A stretch of DNA of 64,000 bases from Primulina eburnea. Lineage: Eukaryota; Streptophyta; Magnoliopsida; Lamiales; Gesneriaceae. Positions 50,001-63,363 of the stretch are shown one piece after another. Within the stretch, counting starts at the first letter, position 1; every line of letters begins with the position of its first letter. Under the pieces are notes generated by a model. It was given only the letters and a program-made list of their open reading frames with translations. It was not told where the DNA came from and searched no databases. The DNA lies in NCBI RefSeq assembly GCF_022965805.1, contig NC_133116.1:5580001-5644000 (forward strand). Reading direction: 5' to 3'. Both the position numbers and the translations under genes were made by a program.

Positions 50001-52127
50001 GCCATCTTGGGCGGAATTGACTTGCGACAGATAGCACAAGTTTTCTTCTGCTGCTGCCCTACCCATTTTTGGAAGCATTTCAAGCAGAAGTTATGGCCGC
50101 ATGGAGTCTGAAACAATAGTAAATGTAAATTAACAACCACTGCCATATAGTAAGAGCTAAATTTCAATCAATGCACTTAGGTTAGAATTCGTTGAGTTTA
50201 TCATAAAATATTCACACAATCATGAATGAGCAACACGTGTAACACACAAGGGTAAAAAAAGAAAATAACAGCATTATAGTGTTGGCTAACAGAATAAGAA
50301 TGCCCCGATACATCAACCATGCACCGTTACAGGTGTTCCGTACTTTTTTTAGGCTAAAATCCAGAAAGAAACTATATATTTTAAAAAAAATTGAAGGCAT
50401 GCAATTGCAGTAACTAACCAAATTACCTATATAGGCATATAAGTATAAAAAGGTAAATTGACAGTGTATAAAATTACGAAGACATCTTAATATATAAATT
50501 CAAGCAACTTTTTGAGGTAACATCAGCTAATAAACAATTGATACACATTTATATATTATATACCAATATCTCGCATGACGTCAATCCATGAATATATGGA
50601 AAAACATTATGTATTGTAATATTATGCAATGCTTTAAAAAATATATTTGTATAGCTAATACCAATGAGTGATGAAAAAGGCTAAAAAGCAACATTTTCTT
50701 GTGAGAATCATGTGGAGGCAAGTGATTTCTATGGTTGTTTTTTACGGTACTCTTTTCTATTCCTTAACTGATTTGGTTTGTCCTCATATGAAAATTTCAT
50801 TTCTCATGTTTCCTTTTATTTCATCAAGTGTTACAAAGCCACGATACTGTTTCGGTCCATGTCAACCATAACGGTCATCCCGCGATTTTCCCCCTCAGAT
50901 ACACTCCATTACATTTCTCAAACCTTCACAAACATATTTTTTTCCTACTGTGTTTCTTTTGTATTCGTTAATAGATTCAGTTTGTTTTCATATAAAATAA
51001 TTTTCTTACCTATTATGTTTCCTTTTTATTTCATCATTTTTACCAAGTTCTGTGTTCTGCCGCGATACTGTTCGGGGCCATGTCAACTATAACAGACATC
51101 CCCGCCACTTTTCCCCCTCGGATACACTCCACTAGACCACTACATTCTCAAATCTCACAAATATAAAAGTTAGACAGAAGCATTTGTTGCCATTATATCT
51201 GATTTAATGGCATTCTATTACAATAATATCAAGTCAAAATACACTTCCGAATCAGATGGCAGTCGAGCATCTTGATTCATTGAACATAAACCAAACTATA
51301 TAATTTAGCATTTGAATATTTTGGTGCATTGTGATTAAATAGCTAAAATAAATTAAAACAATGTGCATTGATTTTAAATTCCCCCACAAGACATTGATTT
51401 CATTTGGCAGTTCACATAAACACTTGGAAGACATAAAGACACTAAATCTCATGTATCCCAGAAAGCAGATAAACCCCAAATCTTTAAAATGATACAAGAA
51501 GGCATTTTGCTTGGCACCAAATATCTTCAGGGTTATACATGAGTGGCACAGATTTACAAGAGGAAACAAATACCCATATCAGAAAACGGCGGAATGTCGA
51601 ATAGTATAAAAACAAACCCTCAAAATTCCAAGGATAAACAGGTGCATTTAAATTTAAAGAAAAGCAGAAATAGGCGTCGATAAGAGTAAACATACGGAGA
51701 CGGGCCTCTCGAGAAGCTGCATGCAAATGGAGCAATTGAACTTATCCCCCAAAATCTCCAAAACACCCCCGCTCTCGGTCGTCCTCTGCTTCTGCTCATC
51801 GGCGCCTCCGCCGCCGCCCAACAGTTGTTGGCGCAGCTTTGCCTTCTGATGGTCGGTCAGCGAAGCATCAGTCTCGATGGCCCGAACCTTTTCCACAAGC
51901 CCTCCAGCGTCAGCAGCGGATTTGGCAGCGGGCTGAGAGATGCCGGAGCAATCGGGGCAGTCCCACTGAGCGACATCGGCCAGAGCTTTTGGCGGGGCGC
52001 TGAGACAGGTGGCGTGCCAGGGGGTGACGCACGTCTTGCAAGTGATGGTTTCGCTTTCCAGGGACTTCTGCTTGCAGACCATGCACATTCCATCGGCATC
52101 GCAGGGGAGGTCGCTGGGATCCGCCAT
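47088..52127 (-). CDS. VIM1: VIM/ORTHRUS E3 ubiquitin ligase (PHD-RING-SRA-RING)
   Basis: Nine exons on the minus strand join in frame to 635 aa: 52127-51696, 50107-49572, 48800-48675, 48480-48381, 48296-48235, 48156-48054, 47868-47730, 47602-47385, 47279-47088. Domains: PHD finger (about 12-61, [19 protein letters not shown]), RING1 (about 132-172, CSICMQLL to CAICRKS), SRA/YDG domain (about 255-410, with [11 protein letters not shown]), RING2 (about 503-562, CLLCRK to CPSC), and an acidic tail. The family binds hemimethylated CG DNA through SRA and is needed to maintain CG methylation with MET1 in the nucleus; known of the family, inferred here. The last intron probably begins with GC (CACAG|GCAATA, 47384-47383), giving NPQ|VNREL; a GT donor 30 bp downstream would add 10 residues. 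Paralogue number within the VIM family is not determined. Confidence 0.93.
50715..51165. repeat. Diverged tandem duplication inside VIM intron 1
   Basis: Two copies of about 220 bp within the first intron. Both carry the sequence CGATACTGTT..GG.CCATGTCAAC (near 50841 and 51063), ATTTTCCCCCTC.GATACACTCCA and poly-pyrimidine text before it. The copies differ by many substitutions and small indels, so the duplication is old. Confidence 0.75.
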
Positions 52128-54034
52128 TGGATTGCAGCAAATGGAAAGAAATCAACACAAATGCAGTGTGGTTTTGGATTAATTATAAATTATGACAATA
52201 ATTAGTATGAAGTAAAGAGAAGTGGAGTAGTTGGGACTAATTTATAAATATAGAGAGAGGGGCTGGCTCAAAAAGACACGACGCCATAGAAAAAAAAGTT
52301 CAAATTTTTGAAATCGTTTGCGAAAGAAAAGCGCTTGAAAATTTTCATTTTAATTTTTGGGCAGCTTCCCTCTTCATCATTTTCCTATCTATTTTTTGTT
52401 TTTTTGTAGTAAATAAATTTGTAAATCTACTCAAATGCCTTAAATGCTATATACACAATATATCATCAATTTGTCAACCATGTCAGTAAATGCAGCACAC
52501 ATAATCTACAAAAAAAAATCTTGTGATCCGATATTAATCTGTTTTTTTATTAAATCATAATACGTTTTTGTAAGATGGAATGAAAAATTCATTCGAGAAA
52601 GATTTGGTTCATCAAAAAAACAAATCGCATTAAATGGTTCAGTTCGGTGAAAATCGAAACTTTTTCGATTCAGTTTACGAATTTATATTTTCAAAATTTT
52701 TAGTTATTTATATTCATTATCAATGAAAATATTAACAAAAATAATTTTATTTAAATACTAAAAAAAGTATTTAAATAAATTTTAAAATAATGATTTTCGG
52801 TTTGGTTGGGCTCCCCGACCTACAAAAATGAACCAATAACCGAAAATCTAAAAAACATTACCGAATTAATGGTTAAGTTTTCGATTCAAGAGGTTGAATG
52901 AACTGTCAACACTTCTAAATAAGATATATATCTCATATAATTGATATATAAGATGGTTTCATATGAAATTTTGTGATTGAGTTAGTATTATGCTACAATT
53001 ACTTGATTAATAGTAGATTTCATTTATATTAAGATTTCACATTTAATTCGACGACTATTGAATAATTATTATTTATGTTTCTTAAGACACATTTAAATGT
53101 CTTTTCGTCGTCGAAATTGCTAAACAACAAAATAAGGTTGTATTTAGATTTGAGATATTTTGTTTAAAGATAGAGTAATAAATATTTAGTGTGTCGATTA
53201 TGCTGTTTAATGGTAATATCCAAATTTGTATTCTTTTTTCAACATTAACATCTTTTGTCATGTTTCTTTTTATTAATTTGATTTTAATATATTTTTTTAG
53301 TAAATTTAATTCAATATCTCCACAACTTTCTCTCACCATCTCAGATTTTTCTCAAACTCGTCTTAATTCAACTTGTTCCCCCTTTGTATTAAAGTGATTT
53401 TTATCGATCTCTTTTCGATTTTATTTTTGTTTTTCTTTCCTCATATTACAAGCATAACAAGTGTGGTGACTAACAAAAGATGAATAGAAAGAACGTTTAC
53501 GTGTAAATTTTACTCCAAACTTATTACGATTTAACAATAAATATATATTTTTAAGTAAAAATATAAATAATCATGCACACGCGATGTATGTATATATCGG
53601 TAGCTATTATATATAAATCAAGGGAGGAATTTGAAGAGAGTATTTTAAATATGGTTGATTAATGATAATTTGAAGAAAAAATAAAATTAGAATTTCCTAA
53701 ATTAAAAAAGAATCAAATTAAGTAAAATATATAATAGTAGATTTAAATCACACGACCAAGTCCAGCCAAAAATAAAATTATTCGCGGTTCTTCCGAATCG
53801 AACACAAGTCCAAATCCAAATCCAAAACACCAAGGAGTAAGCCCTTCAAGCAGTTGGGCTAAGGCGGTTTCGGCTTCTTTGTTGCTAAAGTATATTTATA
53901 TATATAATTAAATTTGTTGAATTTCCTTATATTTCTCTTGCTCACCACATTTTCCATTTAATAATTTTGCATCCAAGTCGATCGAAATTTATCTGAGTTA
54001 ACACAGAAGAGAAGAGAATCTCCATCGACCTAAG
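52128..54034. other. Divergent intergenic region between VIM and the Rieske gene
   Basis: Nearly 1.9 kb shared by two divergently transcribed genes, so both promoters must lie here. The part 52600-52920 has TTCGGTT/AACCGAA words in both orientations, typical of old transposon debris. Near the Rieske start, TTGGGCTAA (TGGGCT at 53864-53869) is a site-II-like element, a class found in promoters of nuclear genes for mitochondrial proteins. The rest is AT-rich. Confidence 0.5.
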
Positions 54035-56316
54035 ATGTTGAGAGTAGCGGGGCGGAGGCTGTCATCTCTTTCATGGCTGTCTGGTCGGAATTCTTCGGCC
54101 GCCTACTCGGCCCTAAACCCTCTCGCCGCCATCCATCCATCTTCCGATGATCGCGCAGCATTCATTTCCTCGCCTCCGCACACCAATTCAATTCTGGATC
54201 AAATCAGAGGTTCGGTGCTGTCCGTCATAATTTCGTTTTGTTTTTTCCTCGTTTTAGTGGACAATTAGGTGGTATTTGTTTTGATAAAGTTGAAGTATTG
54301 GGTTAGTATTGCCTTTTTTTACGAATGGCAGATGGGATTGCATGTGGTGTTTGATTGTTTCTTCCGGTGTAATGAGCTGTCTTTGCAAGATCTGAAATTA
54401 CCTGTCAAATTGAGATTTTTGTTGTGTGATAATATAATTATTTTGTTTCCAACCTTCTGGATTTCTTGGTGGAATATTGACTTTTTGGTGCTTATTTAAT
54501 AATTGATTGTCCGGGGTGTTGTTTGATGTGGGAGTCTGCTGGTAGATTATGAAATTTTTTGCCTTTGCTTTCATTTGGATGAAAAAAATAAATCCGTTGA
54601 ATGAGCTTTTTCTCTGCGGATTTGGGGTTTTATTCTTAGCTTGTTTCTCCCAATCGTGAGGTTGGTATGAATATATGTTCTTCTGACCTACTGCGTTAAT
54701 GATATTATATACCACACAACATTGGATGTACGAGTGTGAGTAATTATTTATGAGGAAATTTTTTTATAGCAATTATTTTGAAGGACAATAATTCTTCCAA
54801 AGGTGCCATAACATGAGCTTACCCTCTTTTGTGGTGTAAGCTACCTGAAAATTTTCTAGCCTTTCCTTGAGATATTCTTGAAGTTTTACATGCAGATGCA
54901 AATCTGTTTAACAGGATGCGTGCTGTTTTAAAAATATTCTATGTCAAGTAGTTAAGCTTTGTCTTTTTACTGATGAAAAGGACTGAGTGGGAAATTATGG
55001 CTTGAATTTGAAATGTATGCGCGTATGTTGGAGACATTTCCATCGGCGAGGGTTTTTTTGGGTGCTTGATGCTGTTTGTTCTTGATTGTTTTGCAGCCTG
55101 AATTTTATTTTCAGGCTAAAGTAGAAAATAGTGTAGGATTGAGCATCTGTGTGTGGATGAGCTTTCTTACAGTTTCTACTGCTACATCAGATTGAAAGTC
55201 AACCAGTCCATAATCCTGCTTTTTCACTCGGTTGCTTCATGCTAGCTGTACTTATTTGCTCCAGGCATTTCATTTGGCTGTGTTCTTGCAACATCTTGTC
55301 GTAGTCAGATCCTGTAATTTGATCGGTGTGGTGTTCTTTTCTCTTCTTTTCACGTTCCACTTCTCAGAAGTCATTCCCTTTATTAATATGTTACAAATGT
55401 TTGATTTGAAGATAATCAGGCGTTTGATTATTTGTCTAGCCCCATCGTGTTGTGAAATATAACTCTGTTCCAATCTAAATATTGTTAATTTTTAATGATT
55501 GTGAACATGGCAATGTATTACATCTGTACAGCTGTCTGCTACTAATCATTCTTGTTAGCTCCTATTTTGAACTCAATTTTTTAAACTTTTTCAGTGATAT
55601 TATTCAATTCTACAAATTAGGTACCTCGCAAATTTTAATGATATATTTTGAACCTTGATGAAATTTTTCCAGGATTTTCATCTGGTGCCCTTGCGCCTGG
55701 ACAGGAGATTGGTATGACTCCAGATCTCCCAGCTACAGTGGCTGCAATAAAGAATCCCAGTTCAAAGATTGTGTACGATGAGCACAATCATGAGCGGTAT
55801 CCACCTGGCGATCCCAGCAAACGTGCATTTGCATACTTTGTTTTGACTGGTGGCAGGTTTGTGTATGCATCATTGGCCCGTCTCCTAGTCCTCAAATTTG
55901 TTTTGAGCATGTCTGCAACTAAAGATGTCCTCGCTCTTGCTTCGCTTGAGGTGGATCTATCAAACATTGAACCCGGGGCTACTGTTACCGTGAAGTGGCG
56001 TGGGAAGCCAGTTTTCATTAGGCGTCGAACTGAAGATGACATCAATTTGGCTAACAGTGTTGATGTTGCATCTCTTCGCGATCCGCAAGAGGATTCTGTG
56101 AGGGTCAAGAACCCAGAATGGCTTGTGGTGGTTGGGGTGTGTACCCATCTGGGGTGCATTCCCTTGCCGAATGCTGGTGACTTTGGTGGTTGGTTTTGCC
56201 CTTGCCATGGATCCCACTATGACATCTCAGGCAGGATTCGCAAAGGACCCGCACCATTCAACCTAGAGGTTCCCACTTATAGCTTCTTGGAAGAAAACAA
56301 GCTATTGGTTGGCTGA
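54035..56316 (+). CDS. UCR1: Mitochondrial Rieske iron-sulfur protein (cytochrome bc1 complex)
   Basis: Two exons, 54035-54209 and 55673-56316, join in frame to 272 aa. The Arg/Ser-rich N-terminus ([20 protein letters not shown]) is a mitochondrial targeting presequence. A membrane segment follows (about 111-139, [20 protein letters not shown]). The 2Fe-2S site is intact: Cys215 and His217 in CTHLGC, Cys234 and His237 in CPCHGS, with Cys220 and Cys236 able to form the usual disulfide. The protein transfers electrons from ubiquinol to cytochrome c1 in complex III of the inner membrane. The length matches plant homologues. The single 1463-bp intron splits presequence from mature protein, which suits exon-shuffled targeting sequences (inference). 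The mitochondrial form is preferred over chloroplast PetC because of the [16 protein letters not shown] context. Confidence 0.97.
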
Positions 56317-56973
56317 AAATTTACTTTTTATAGATATTCGTAATATAGCAATCAAATCTGGGACCAATTTTTGTTTGTGATCATCTGTGATGTGATTTGA
56401 CTTAAATTTGTATTGACTGGACAGTGTGTCCCTAATAATGCTGGCTACTGGTCATTGTTTTCCCTTTAAAGAGCTTGTTTCACTCATCGAGTTCTCCATG
56501 ACGTTATCATTATTATTATTTAGGTGAAATAGTTTTCATTTTTGTTTTGCTCGAAGAACGGAATAAGAAGACATTTTGTGCATCATTATATTTTTTCAAG
56601 GCAGGTTTGTTTATGTCGTCAGCTGTAAATTTCAAGTCGTAGAATTTGAACGAATACATAGGAGCTAATACCCTAGATAAACAAATTGGTCAGTATCCTA
56701 CTTTCGTCATCGAATATCAACCTTATTTATTTATTATTTTTTACATGCCAAAATTAAGAATCCTACAATTCAATGAAGCACCACCTCGTGTGCCTACACC
56801 GGCCAGATAAATAAATAACACTTTCAGGCAAGCAACACAACAACAATTCAAAAGGTTTGGAAAATAGACAATTAGAATTTAGAGTCTGATGAAATCAAAT
56901 ATGCAGCAGAAAATCCAACACACTACACAAACTAAAAATCTCATCGCTTGAAGCTACTGAAACTTTCAGCCAA
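56317..56973. other. Convergent intergenic region between Rieske and CYP51
   Basis: Both genes end here (657 bp apart), so this is mostly two 3' UTRs. There is no coding signal and no transposon. Confidence 0.6.
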
Positions 56974-59177
56974 TTATTCAAGGGAAAGCTCCCTGCGCCT
57001 GTACCGCACCATAACTTTTCCTTTCACGCCCACTACCATGGCATTCCAGTCTGTCTCTGGAAAAGGTGAAACAAGCTCCAGTTCAAAATTTCTGAGCAAA
57101 TGGCTCCATATTGCTTTGATTTGCAGATATGCAAATGGCTCCCCTAGACAACCGTGCCTCCCACCACCAAAAGATATGTAGGAGAAAGCTCCAGCTGCCT
57201 TATCCTCCTCTCTCCCTGGCCCGAACCTATCAGGATCATAAGTGTCTGGATCTTTGAAGATGTGTGGGAGTCTGTTTGCAAAGGCAGGTGATGTGGCTAC
57301 AATGTGGCCTTTGGGAATGTCGTATTCGATACCTTCTCTGGTCTTCACACTAAAGTCATTATGTGAACTACGTAGAAGCATTATAAGTGGAGGGTGGAGT
57401 CTCAGGGCTTCCTTTATGCAACGGTATAGGACTTCCATCTCAGACAAAATGTCATAATCAACCTTATTCCCATGCTTCTCAACTAATTTCTGCTGCTCAT
57501 CCACCACAGCTGACATGTATTTTGGGTTGCAGAGGAGGTACGCCCCTGACCATGTGGAAGTAATGGAGCTTGTGTGCTGACCAGCGAAAAGAGCAGCAAT
57601 TAGCAGGCCAGTAACCTCTGACTCAGTCGTAGAGCGCCCATTTTTATACTTAGAATCTATGAAGCATTGTAACAAATCATTTTGTGCCTTGCCTGTTTGT
57701 CTTCGAGAATTTATGATGTTAGCGAAAATCTCAGCAAGCTTCTTACGAGCTTGGTCACGACGGTGATGGGCTGGAATTGGCAGGTAGGGAAATATCACAC
57801 TGATAGGAAGCATTCCATTGTCAAGATCGTGAAAGAGAGCAGAAACATCTTCAAAAAGCTGATTACGAACCTCTTCACCCAACAGACATCTACTCGCTGT
57901 CAATATGATTAGGTGTTCCAACTCATACTTCAGATCCACTTCACCACTCTCTCCCCATTTCGAGAAATATTCCTGCTCAATTGTAGAAAGTGAAGAACGG
58001 CCTAGCTTTTCCACAATATGAAATGAACAATTACATGATTAAACCAACCACACAAACACGTATATATACACGTTCCTTCTTTTCTTTCGATTTGATGATA
58101 GATATTTCGTAGGTTGAAAGCACAATTTGGTTTTTTTGTTTAATGAATATTTTACTTCGTTGTACACGACAATGGTTTGCTAAGATGTGTTCAATTATTC
58201 CTTACCATTCTGCCATTACCTATCTCCTCTCAATCAAGAATATAGTGCATATATCAAAGGAACGATGGGGATCCAACACTCTTATCTTTCCATGAGGTAC
58301 ATCTGGCAAGTATGCCAGGTAAAATCAGTTGAATAAGAAAAGGAAAGGGTCCGTCCAGAATCACTAACATCCTAGGATTGCATAATACCTAAAAGGAGAA
58401 CTTCAAAAAACTGGTAAGACCTTCTGTACGGTCTGAAGGCTGCGAGGTACTAATTTGCGCGTGACCTTGAAATGGCCCCTCACTACTCGGCCCCCTGCTA
58501 TGATATGTCTTTGGTTTTACATAATGCCCCAAGATTATGGGAGAGATTCAGTTCTAACTGGCAATGTTTGGAGTTTTGATCATACTTTTGCTCAGACAAG
58601 TTTTTCCCAAGTTAAAGATCACAACATTTGAACCATTTAAAGACTTGTTAAACAAATAATATGAATCACGAAGAAATGAGAATACCTCTGCCTCCACGAC
58701 CATCTGATCGACATAACTTTTCAGCTTATTAACCCTAAGAGCCTCAGTGAAAAACCTGAACTGCTCCTGCCTAACGGTGTAGTCCACATCAAACACGACC
58801 CCAGGCCCAAATGTAGGCACATTGAATTGGTACACCTCTTGCTGACTGAGTTCGGATTCTGGGGCCTTGAAGAAATGGGCAGAAACCTCAGGCCCGATCA
58901 GGAAAGTCATGTTCTTGTTAAGGAGTTTCAGAGTGAACACACTCCCAGTCTTAGGGTACTCCTCACGCAGCATCACGATCGGTCCTCTCAAGAACCGCAC
59001 CAGGCCACCCAGCACCGGCCATGACTTCACCGTAGGCGGCAGCCTTTTTTTGGATCTTGGAATTATCAATGCATATGCAAATTTTGCCACCACAAGAGTT
59101 GCCAGCAGAAGGAGCCCCACGCTCATGATTTGCTTGTAGGCAGGGGGTGATTCCTCCACATCCATGGATACCGTCAT
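56974..59177 (-). CDS. CYP51G1: CYP51, obtusifoliol 14-alpha-demethylase
   Basis: Two exons on the minus strand, 59177-58686 and 57972-56974, give 496 aa. A hydrophobic anchor (about 18-38) is followed by the proline hinge (RLPPTVKSWPVLGG), an ER-bound P450 layout. Signatures: the CYP51 B'-C loop YQFNVPTFGPGVVFDVD, I-helix AGQHTSS (294-300), ExxR (Glu352-Arg355), and heme-binding FGGGRHGCLG with Cys439. The enzyme removes the 14-alpha-methyl group of obtusifoliol in sterol synthesis, using NADPH-P450 reductase; function is from family. A 5' UTR intron is likely at 59195-59384 (minus strand TCAG|GTAAAT to CCAG|AATT). M5 (59165) is an alternative start. Everything needed for activity looks intact. 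Confidence 0.96.
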
Positions 59178-59865
59178 TGCTCCGCCAAAAAATTCTGGAA
59201 ATTGCAGGAAAAATAAACAAATAAATCCAAAGATGCTACTTCAATTTCGACCACCCAAATATACAAAATAAATATTAAATGAAACAGATAATGGCGTATA
59301 AAAAAATCAAAGCTAGGGAATCACACTGGCAGATACACACAAACACACCATAAATCGCGGAATTAGGGTATTAGGAAGATTTACCTGATAATGCTTCGAT
59401 GGACTGGGTATGCTTTTGGAGTTGGATCTTTGTAGTGTGAACTCACATTTAAAGACAAACCCTTGTTAGTATTATTTTCATTATATTATTTTAATTTAAT
59501 TAACACGTAATAGGAATCCCCCCAGCGCTCCATCTCCATCAATGAGGTGTCCCGCTGTCCTTTACACTCATCGTTTTGTGCATAAACTATGGGCATCTCA
59601 ATGTTAAACAAATGTGAGCCCACTTGTGCCAATTATTTTATGATCTATTGTATTGTTATCATATATTATCATTATGTATGTCAATTTTTATAAAAATATA
59701 AATGATCTAATAATATTAAAATATGAGTCCGGAGAGATGTCTATCTATATACTGATGTTGTCTCATATATCTCAGATATCAGTCTTACTTTTTTCCTACT
59801 GTCGGCCTTGTCCCTGGCAAGAATAGTATTACCCTTTAAGATCTGGCTTCACTCTTTTACGGTCT
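59178..59865 (-). promoter_or_regulatory. CYP51 upstream region
   Basis: Contains the 5' UTR with a probable intron (59195-59384) and about 450 bp of upstream DNA. No clear TATAAA is seen; a TTTAAAT lies near 59448. The region stops at the TSD of the outer solo LTR, so the inserted retroelement DNA begins within 700 bp of the start codon. Confidence 0.4.
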
Positions 59866-60631
59866 ATCTATGTGAGGACCCGGACGCTGATCTTTCTCAT
59901 TAATCATCTTTGGGATTTAATTATCAGTTCTGATAAAACAGGGTCTAAAAATTTTTCTTTTAAAATAAAGTGCGGAAGGTAATGGCATCTACATAATATA
60001 CATATCTGTATAAAACTACATTTCAGTATAAAGAACCATATTGTACAACAGTCTTTTAACTAATCTAAGGTTCAACTACTAAAGTTCTAGTAATAAAACC
60101 TACTCTACAGTAAGTCCGGAATCACCACGCTAAACTCGTCTTCTCTCGTCATCTTCTCGACCCCGATCATGCCCCACCTGTTGTCATGCACACATACAAA
60201 ACAAGACAACAGCCGGATAACTCCGGTGAGAATAAATCTCAGTATAAAACATGGTAAGCATGTATAGAAACAATCTAAATCATAAAACATGCTATCATGA
60301 TCATATTCAAAAGTAATAGATTTCATAATCTATGAAATCAAATCAAAATAAGCATGCAACTCAATTCAGATAAACATGACATTTAAATCAAATCATATAA
60401 ACATGATGTCATAACTGAAAGCAATAAACATGGGTTTCATAGTCTATGAAACCATATCTATAACACATGCAGTTCTAGTCAAATCATGTCTAGACTCGAC
60501 TCAACTATAACTCTAGGGATCCCGTTGTGAATAAGACGATTTATCACCTACTCTCCAATCGGGGTGACGGTACGTCTTATTCCTAGACTTCGGTCTGATC
60601 TATATCCACATCTACAATAGGAGAATGATCT

Positions 60632-62065
60632 TGTAGTAGCCCGAATTCCAAATTGGGTAATTAACGGATTAATGGTGATTAAGAAGGTTTAATGTGTAAT
60701 TTTGACCGTGGTCATGATCGGACGGACCGAAGATGGTTCGGTAGCACCGAAGAGTTCGGACGATCCGAAGTGGGTTCGGTGGATCCGATCATGAGGTGTC
60801 AAGAGTTGATCGACACGTCAGTTTACATGCAAGTTCGGATGATCCGAAGTGTAGGTTCGGTGGATCCGATCATGAGGTGTCAAGAGCCGATGGACACGTA
60901 GGAGTTCGGACGTTCCGAAGTGGGTTCGGTGGATCCGAACATAGCCTATAAATAGTGCTCGGATTTCCTCATTTTGCATTGCAAATTCTTGAGTTGTGTC
61001 TCATATTTGAGAGGTTTGGAAGGTTTCTAGGGTTAGTTGTCGGTCGAGCGATAGCCAAGAGCTGCCAGGATTGGTAGCGTAGCGACGCCTGAGTTACGAG
61101 GCAATCGACATCAAAGGGCTGTCGACGGACGAAGGTAAACCCTAAACCTTTGGTAGTACTGGTTTTGCTAGTCGAGCATGGTAGTATTGTTCATTGAGTA
61201 TGCTTTTGATGCGTAGGCTTGTTCTAGACCTGATTAGCGGTGTTGCGTAAGGCTAGGCTTGCTGTGATAGAGGTACGAAAGTACTATCCGAGATATCCTG
61301 GTCGAGTATACATCCTTATATGTGTTGCATGATTATGTGGTGCATTGATATATGTCATATGATGCATGCTATTATGTCACGTTTTATGATGCATGTTGCA
61401 TTTCATGTTGAGCCGTATCTCCTTCGAGATAGTCTTTACTGTTGAGCGGTATCTCTTTCGAGATAAGCTATATCTTGTGGGGCCGCTCAGCCCTGTCTTG
61501 TCTTGTGGACGCATGGACACCGAGAGTACACAGTGGCCGACGGGTCCGGAGGGCTTCGGTGATCCGGGACATTTTAGGTCCACGTCTGTTCTTGTAGTGG
61601 ATGCAGTGACCCAGAGGAGTACCGCGCGGCACTATCCACTTGGCGCCTCTAGACTGAGCATTTTGAGATCCTTTGTTACTCCTGTTTCTTGACTACCCTG
61701 GTATCATATCATAGCATGTGCATTTCATATAGGCTTGTATACTCATGCTTTTGTACTGGGCGTTCTTATCGCTCACGTCCTCGGTTTTGTTTATCTTGGA
61801 CACCCCATTCCCACGGGGCAGGCCTCAGGTTGGATGGCTCAGGAAGAGCAGGAGGAGGACAGTGAGTAGCTGGTTGGTTTAGTTTTCAGTACTATTCTAT
61901 TCGATATGGTTGTACCGAATATATTTTGAGTTGTTCTGATTTTCGATTGGGTTGTATAACTATTGTCGTTGGCCATATTTCCGCTGTTATCTCTGATTAT
62001 TATTAATTAAGTTAATTGCATGCTTAGTTCTTGATTAGTAGGTGATTCTGGAACGGGTCACTACA
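60632..62065 (+). mobile_element. Inner solo LTR (1434 bp, TSD GATCT), related to the 12266-19356 element
   Basis: Starts TGTAGTAGCCCGAATTCC and ends GGAACGGGTCACTACA. A perfect TSD, GATCT, lies at 60627-60631 and 62066-62070. The last 38 bases are nearly identical to the LTR end of the full-length element, and a CTCACGTCCTCGGTT block is shared, so the two belong to related families. The motif array (60718-60945, TTCGGACGATCCGAA type) precedes TATAAATA at 60947-60954. The nesting shows it inserted after the outer element. Confidence 0.92.
60718..60954 (+). promoter_or_regulatory. U3 motif array plus TATA box of the inner solo LTR
   Basis: At least eight TTCGG-N5-CCGAA/T near-palindromes within 230 bp, partly in a duplicated block containing GATCATGAGGTGTCAAGAG. 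They end a few bases before TATAAATA. A promoter role is inferred from position. Confidence 0.65.
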
Positions 62066-63018
62066 GATCTTCTCCTACGCTGTGATACCACCGAACGTCT
62101 AGAAGTCTGACTGATCTGTCAAGACTTTCCTATCTTATATGCAATGAATATCGATCTATAAACAAAGCATACTCATTTCAAAGAATGTGAATATAACATC
62201 TATAAACACATCATAATCATATCATAAAATAAATAACAATAATTATAGTATGTGATTTTATTGGGAAACTCAAATAGGATCTTATTTGAGTTGTGTCTTC
62301 CCGAATATCACATGAGATATACCTTTGTCGTCCCGGTCTGACGAAGACGATGATCTGTATTCAACTCTGTCCATATCCAATCTGAAATGACAATATCGAA
62401 TACGCTGTATCAGTGAATAACTCAATACACAATATGTTCTGATCAATACTCAAATCAGTATACAATCTGATCAATGTCTGAACAAGATATAATCTGAGTC
62501 ATATCTATAATATCACAATCTAATCGAAATCATATCTGAATCTGATCAATCTAACTCAACTGATGTTTCGACGGCATAACAATACAATCTGAATAACCCC
62601 GTCAATCTGAACATCACAATATAATACCAGAACTCATAATCTATGGCAATACAATTCATAATCTGAATACTAACACAATTCTGATATAGAATCTCAGTCA
62701 ATATCTTTCAAAAAATCATAACAATTGCATAACCAGTCTATTCTTAAATCTGACTTCAATTATACAATATATACGGTAACAGAAACACCATATCTGAATC
62801 ACTTGCAATTCTAGCAACATCATATTTCCAAAACATCTCAAAACGTAACAAAACTTACGTCCTTGTGTAGCTCTTAGCACGAGGAGCATGATACTGCTTC
62901 CGGATTCGAATTCTGATAGACGGATATTCCACAATCGCAAATCAAAAAGGCGTAAGGATTTTCTCTTCAACAACTCGACTCCTTTTTCTGAATTGTGAGG
63001 AATAACGTGTAATGCTCC

Positions 63019-63363
63019 TATATATATACTGCATGCAAATCGTAAAACGTGGCCTCATTTTTCAAGCAACACGTATGACCGCGGGTGCGGTCGTGTCATG
63101 CACCGCGGGTGCGCTCATGCTTCAACATTATCTTTCATTTTCTGAAATTCACCACCGCGGGTGCGGTACATCTTAGACCGCGGGTGCGGTACCACCACCG
63201 CGGGTGCGGTCTTGTTCTTACCGCGGGTGCGGTGTCGCCTCGAATAAAATTTGCCAACTTTCTGTCCATGCACCGCGGGTGCGGTGATGCTTCGGCCTCA
63301 CCTTCAAAATTCCATTATTGCGTGACCGCGGGTGCACTCCTATTCTAAGCGCGGGTGCGGTCT
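63019..63363 (-). promoter_or_regulatory. U3 motif array plus TATA box of the outer solo LTR
   Basis: Nine copies of ACCGCGGGTGCGGT or close variants (near 63080, 63101, 63153, 63178, 63196, 63219, 63271, 63324, 63350), several with changed last bases. They lie upstream, on the minus strand, of TATATATATA at 63019-63028. The motif is strikingly GC-rich against an AT-rich background. Confidence 0.65.

Noticed and set aside
63078..63363. CRISPR-like array of GC-rich repeats
   Set aside because: Spacing is irregular, repeats are only 14 bp and variable, the host is a plant, and the array sits inside an LTR upstream of its TATA box.
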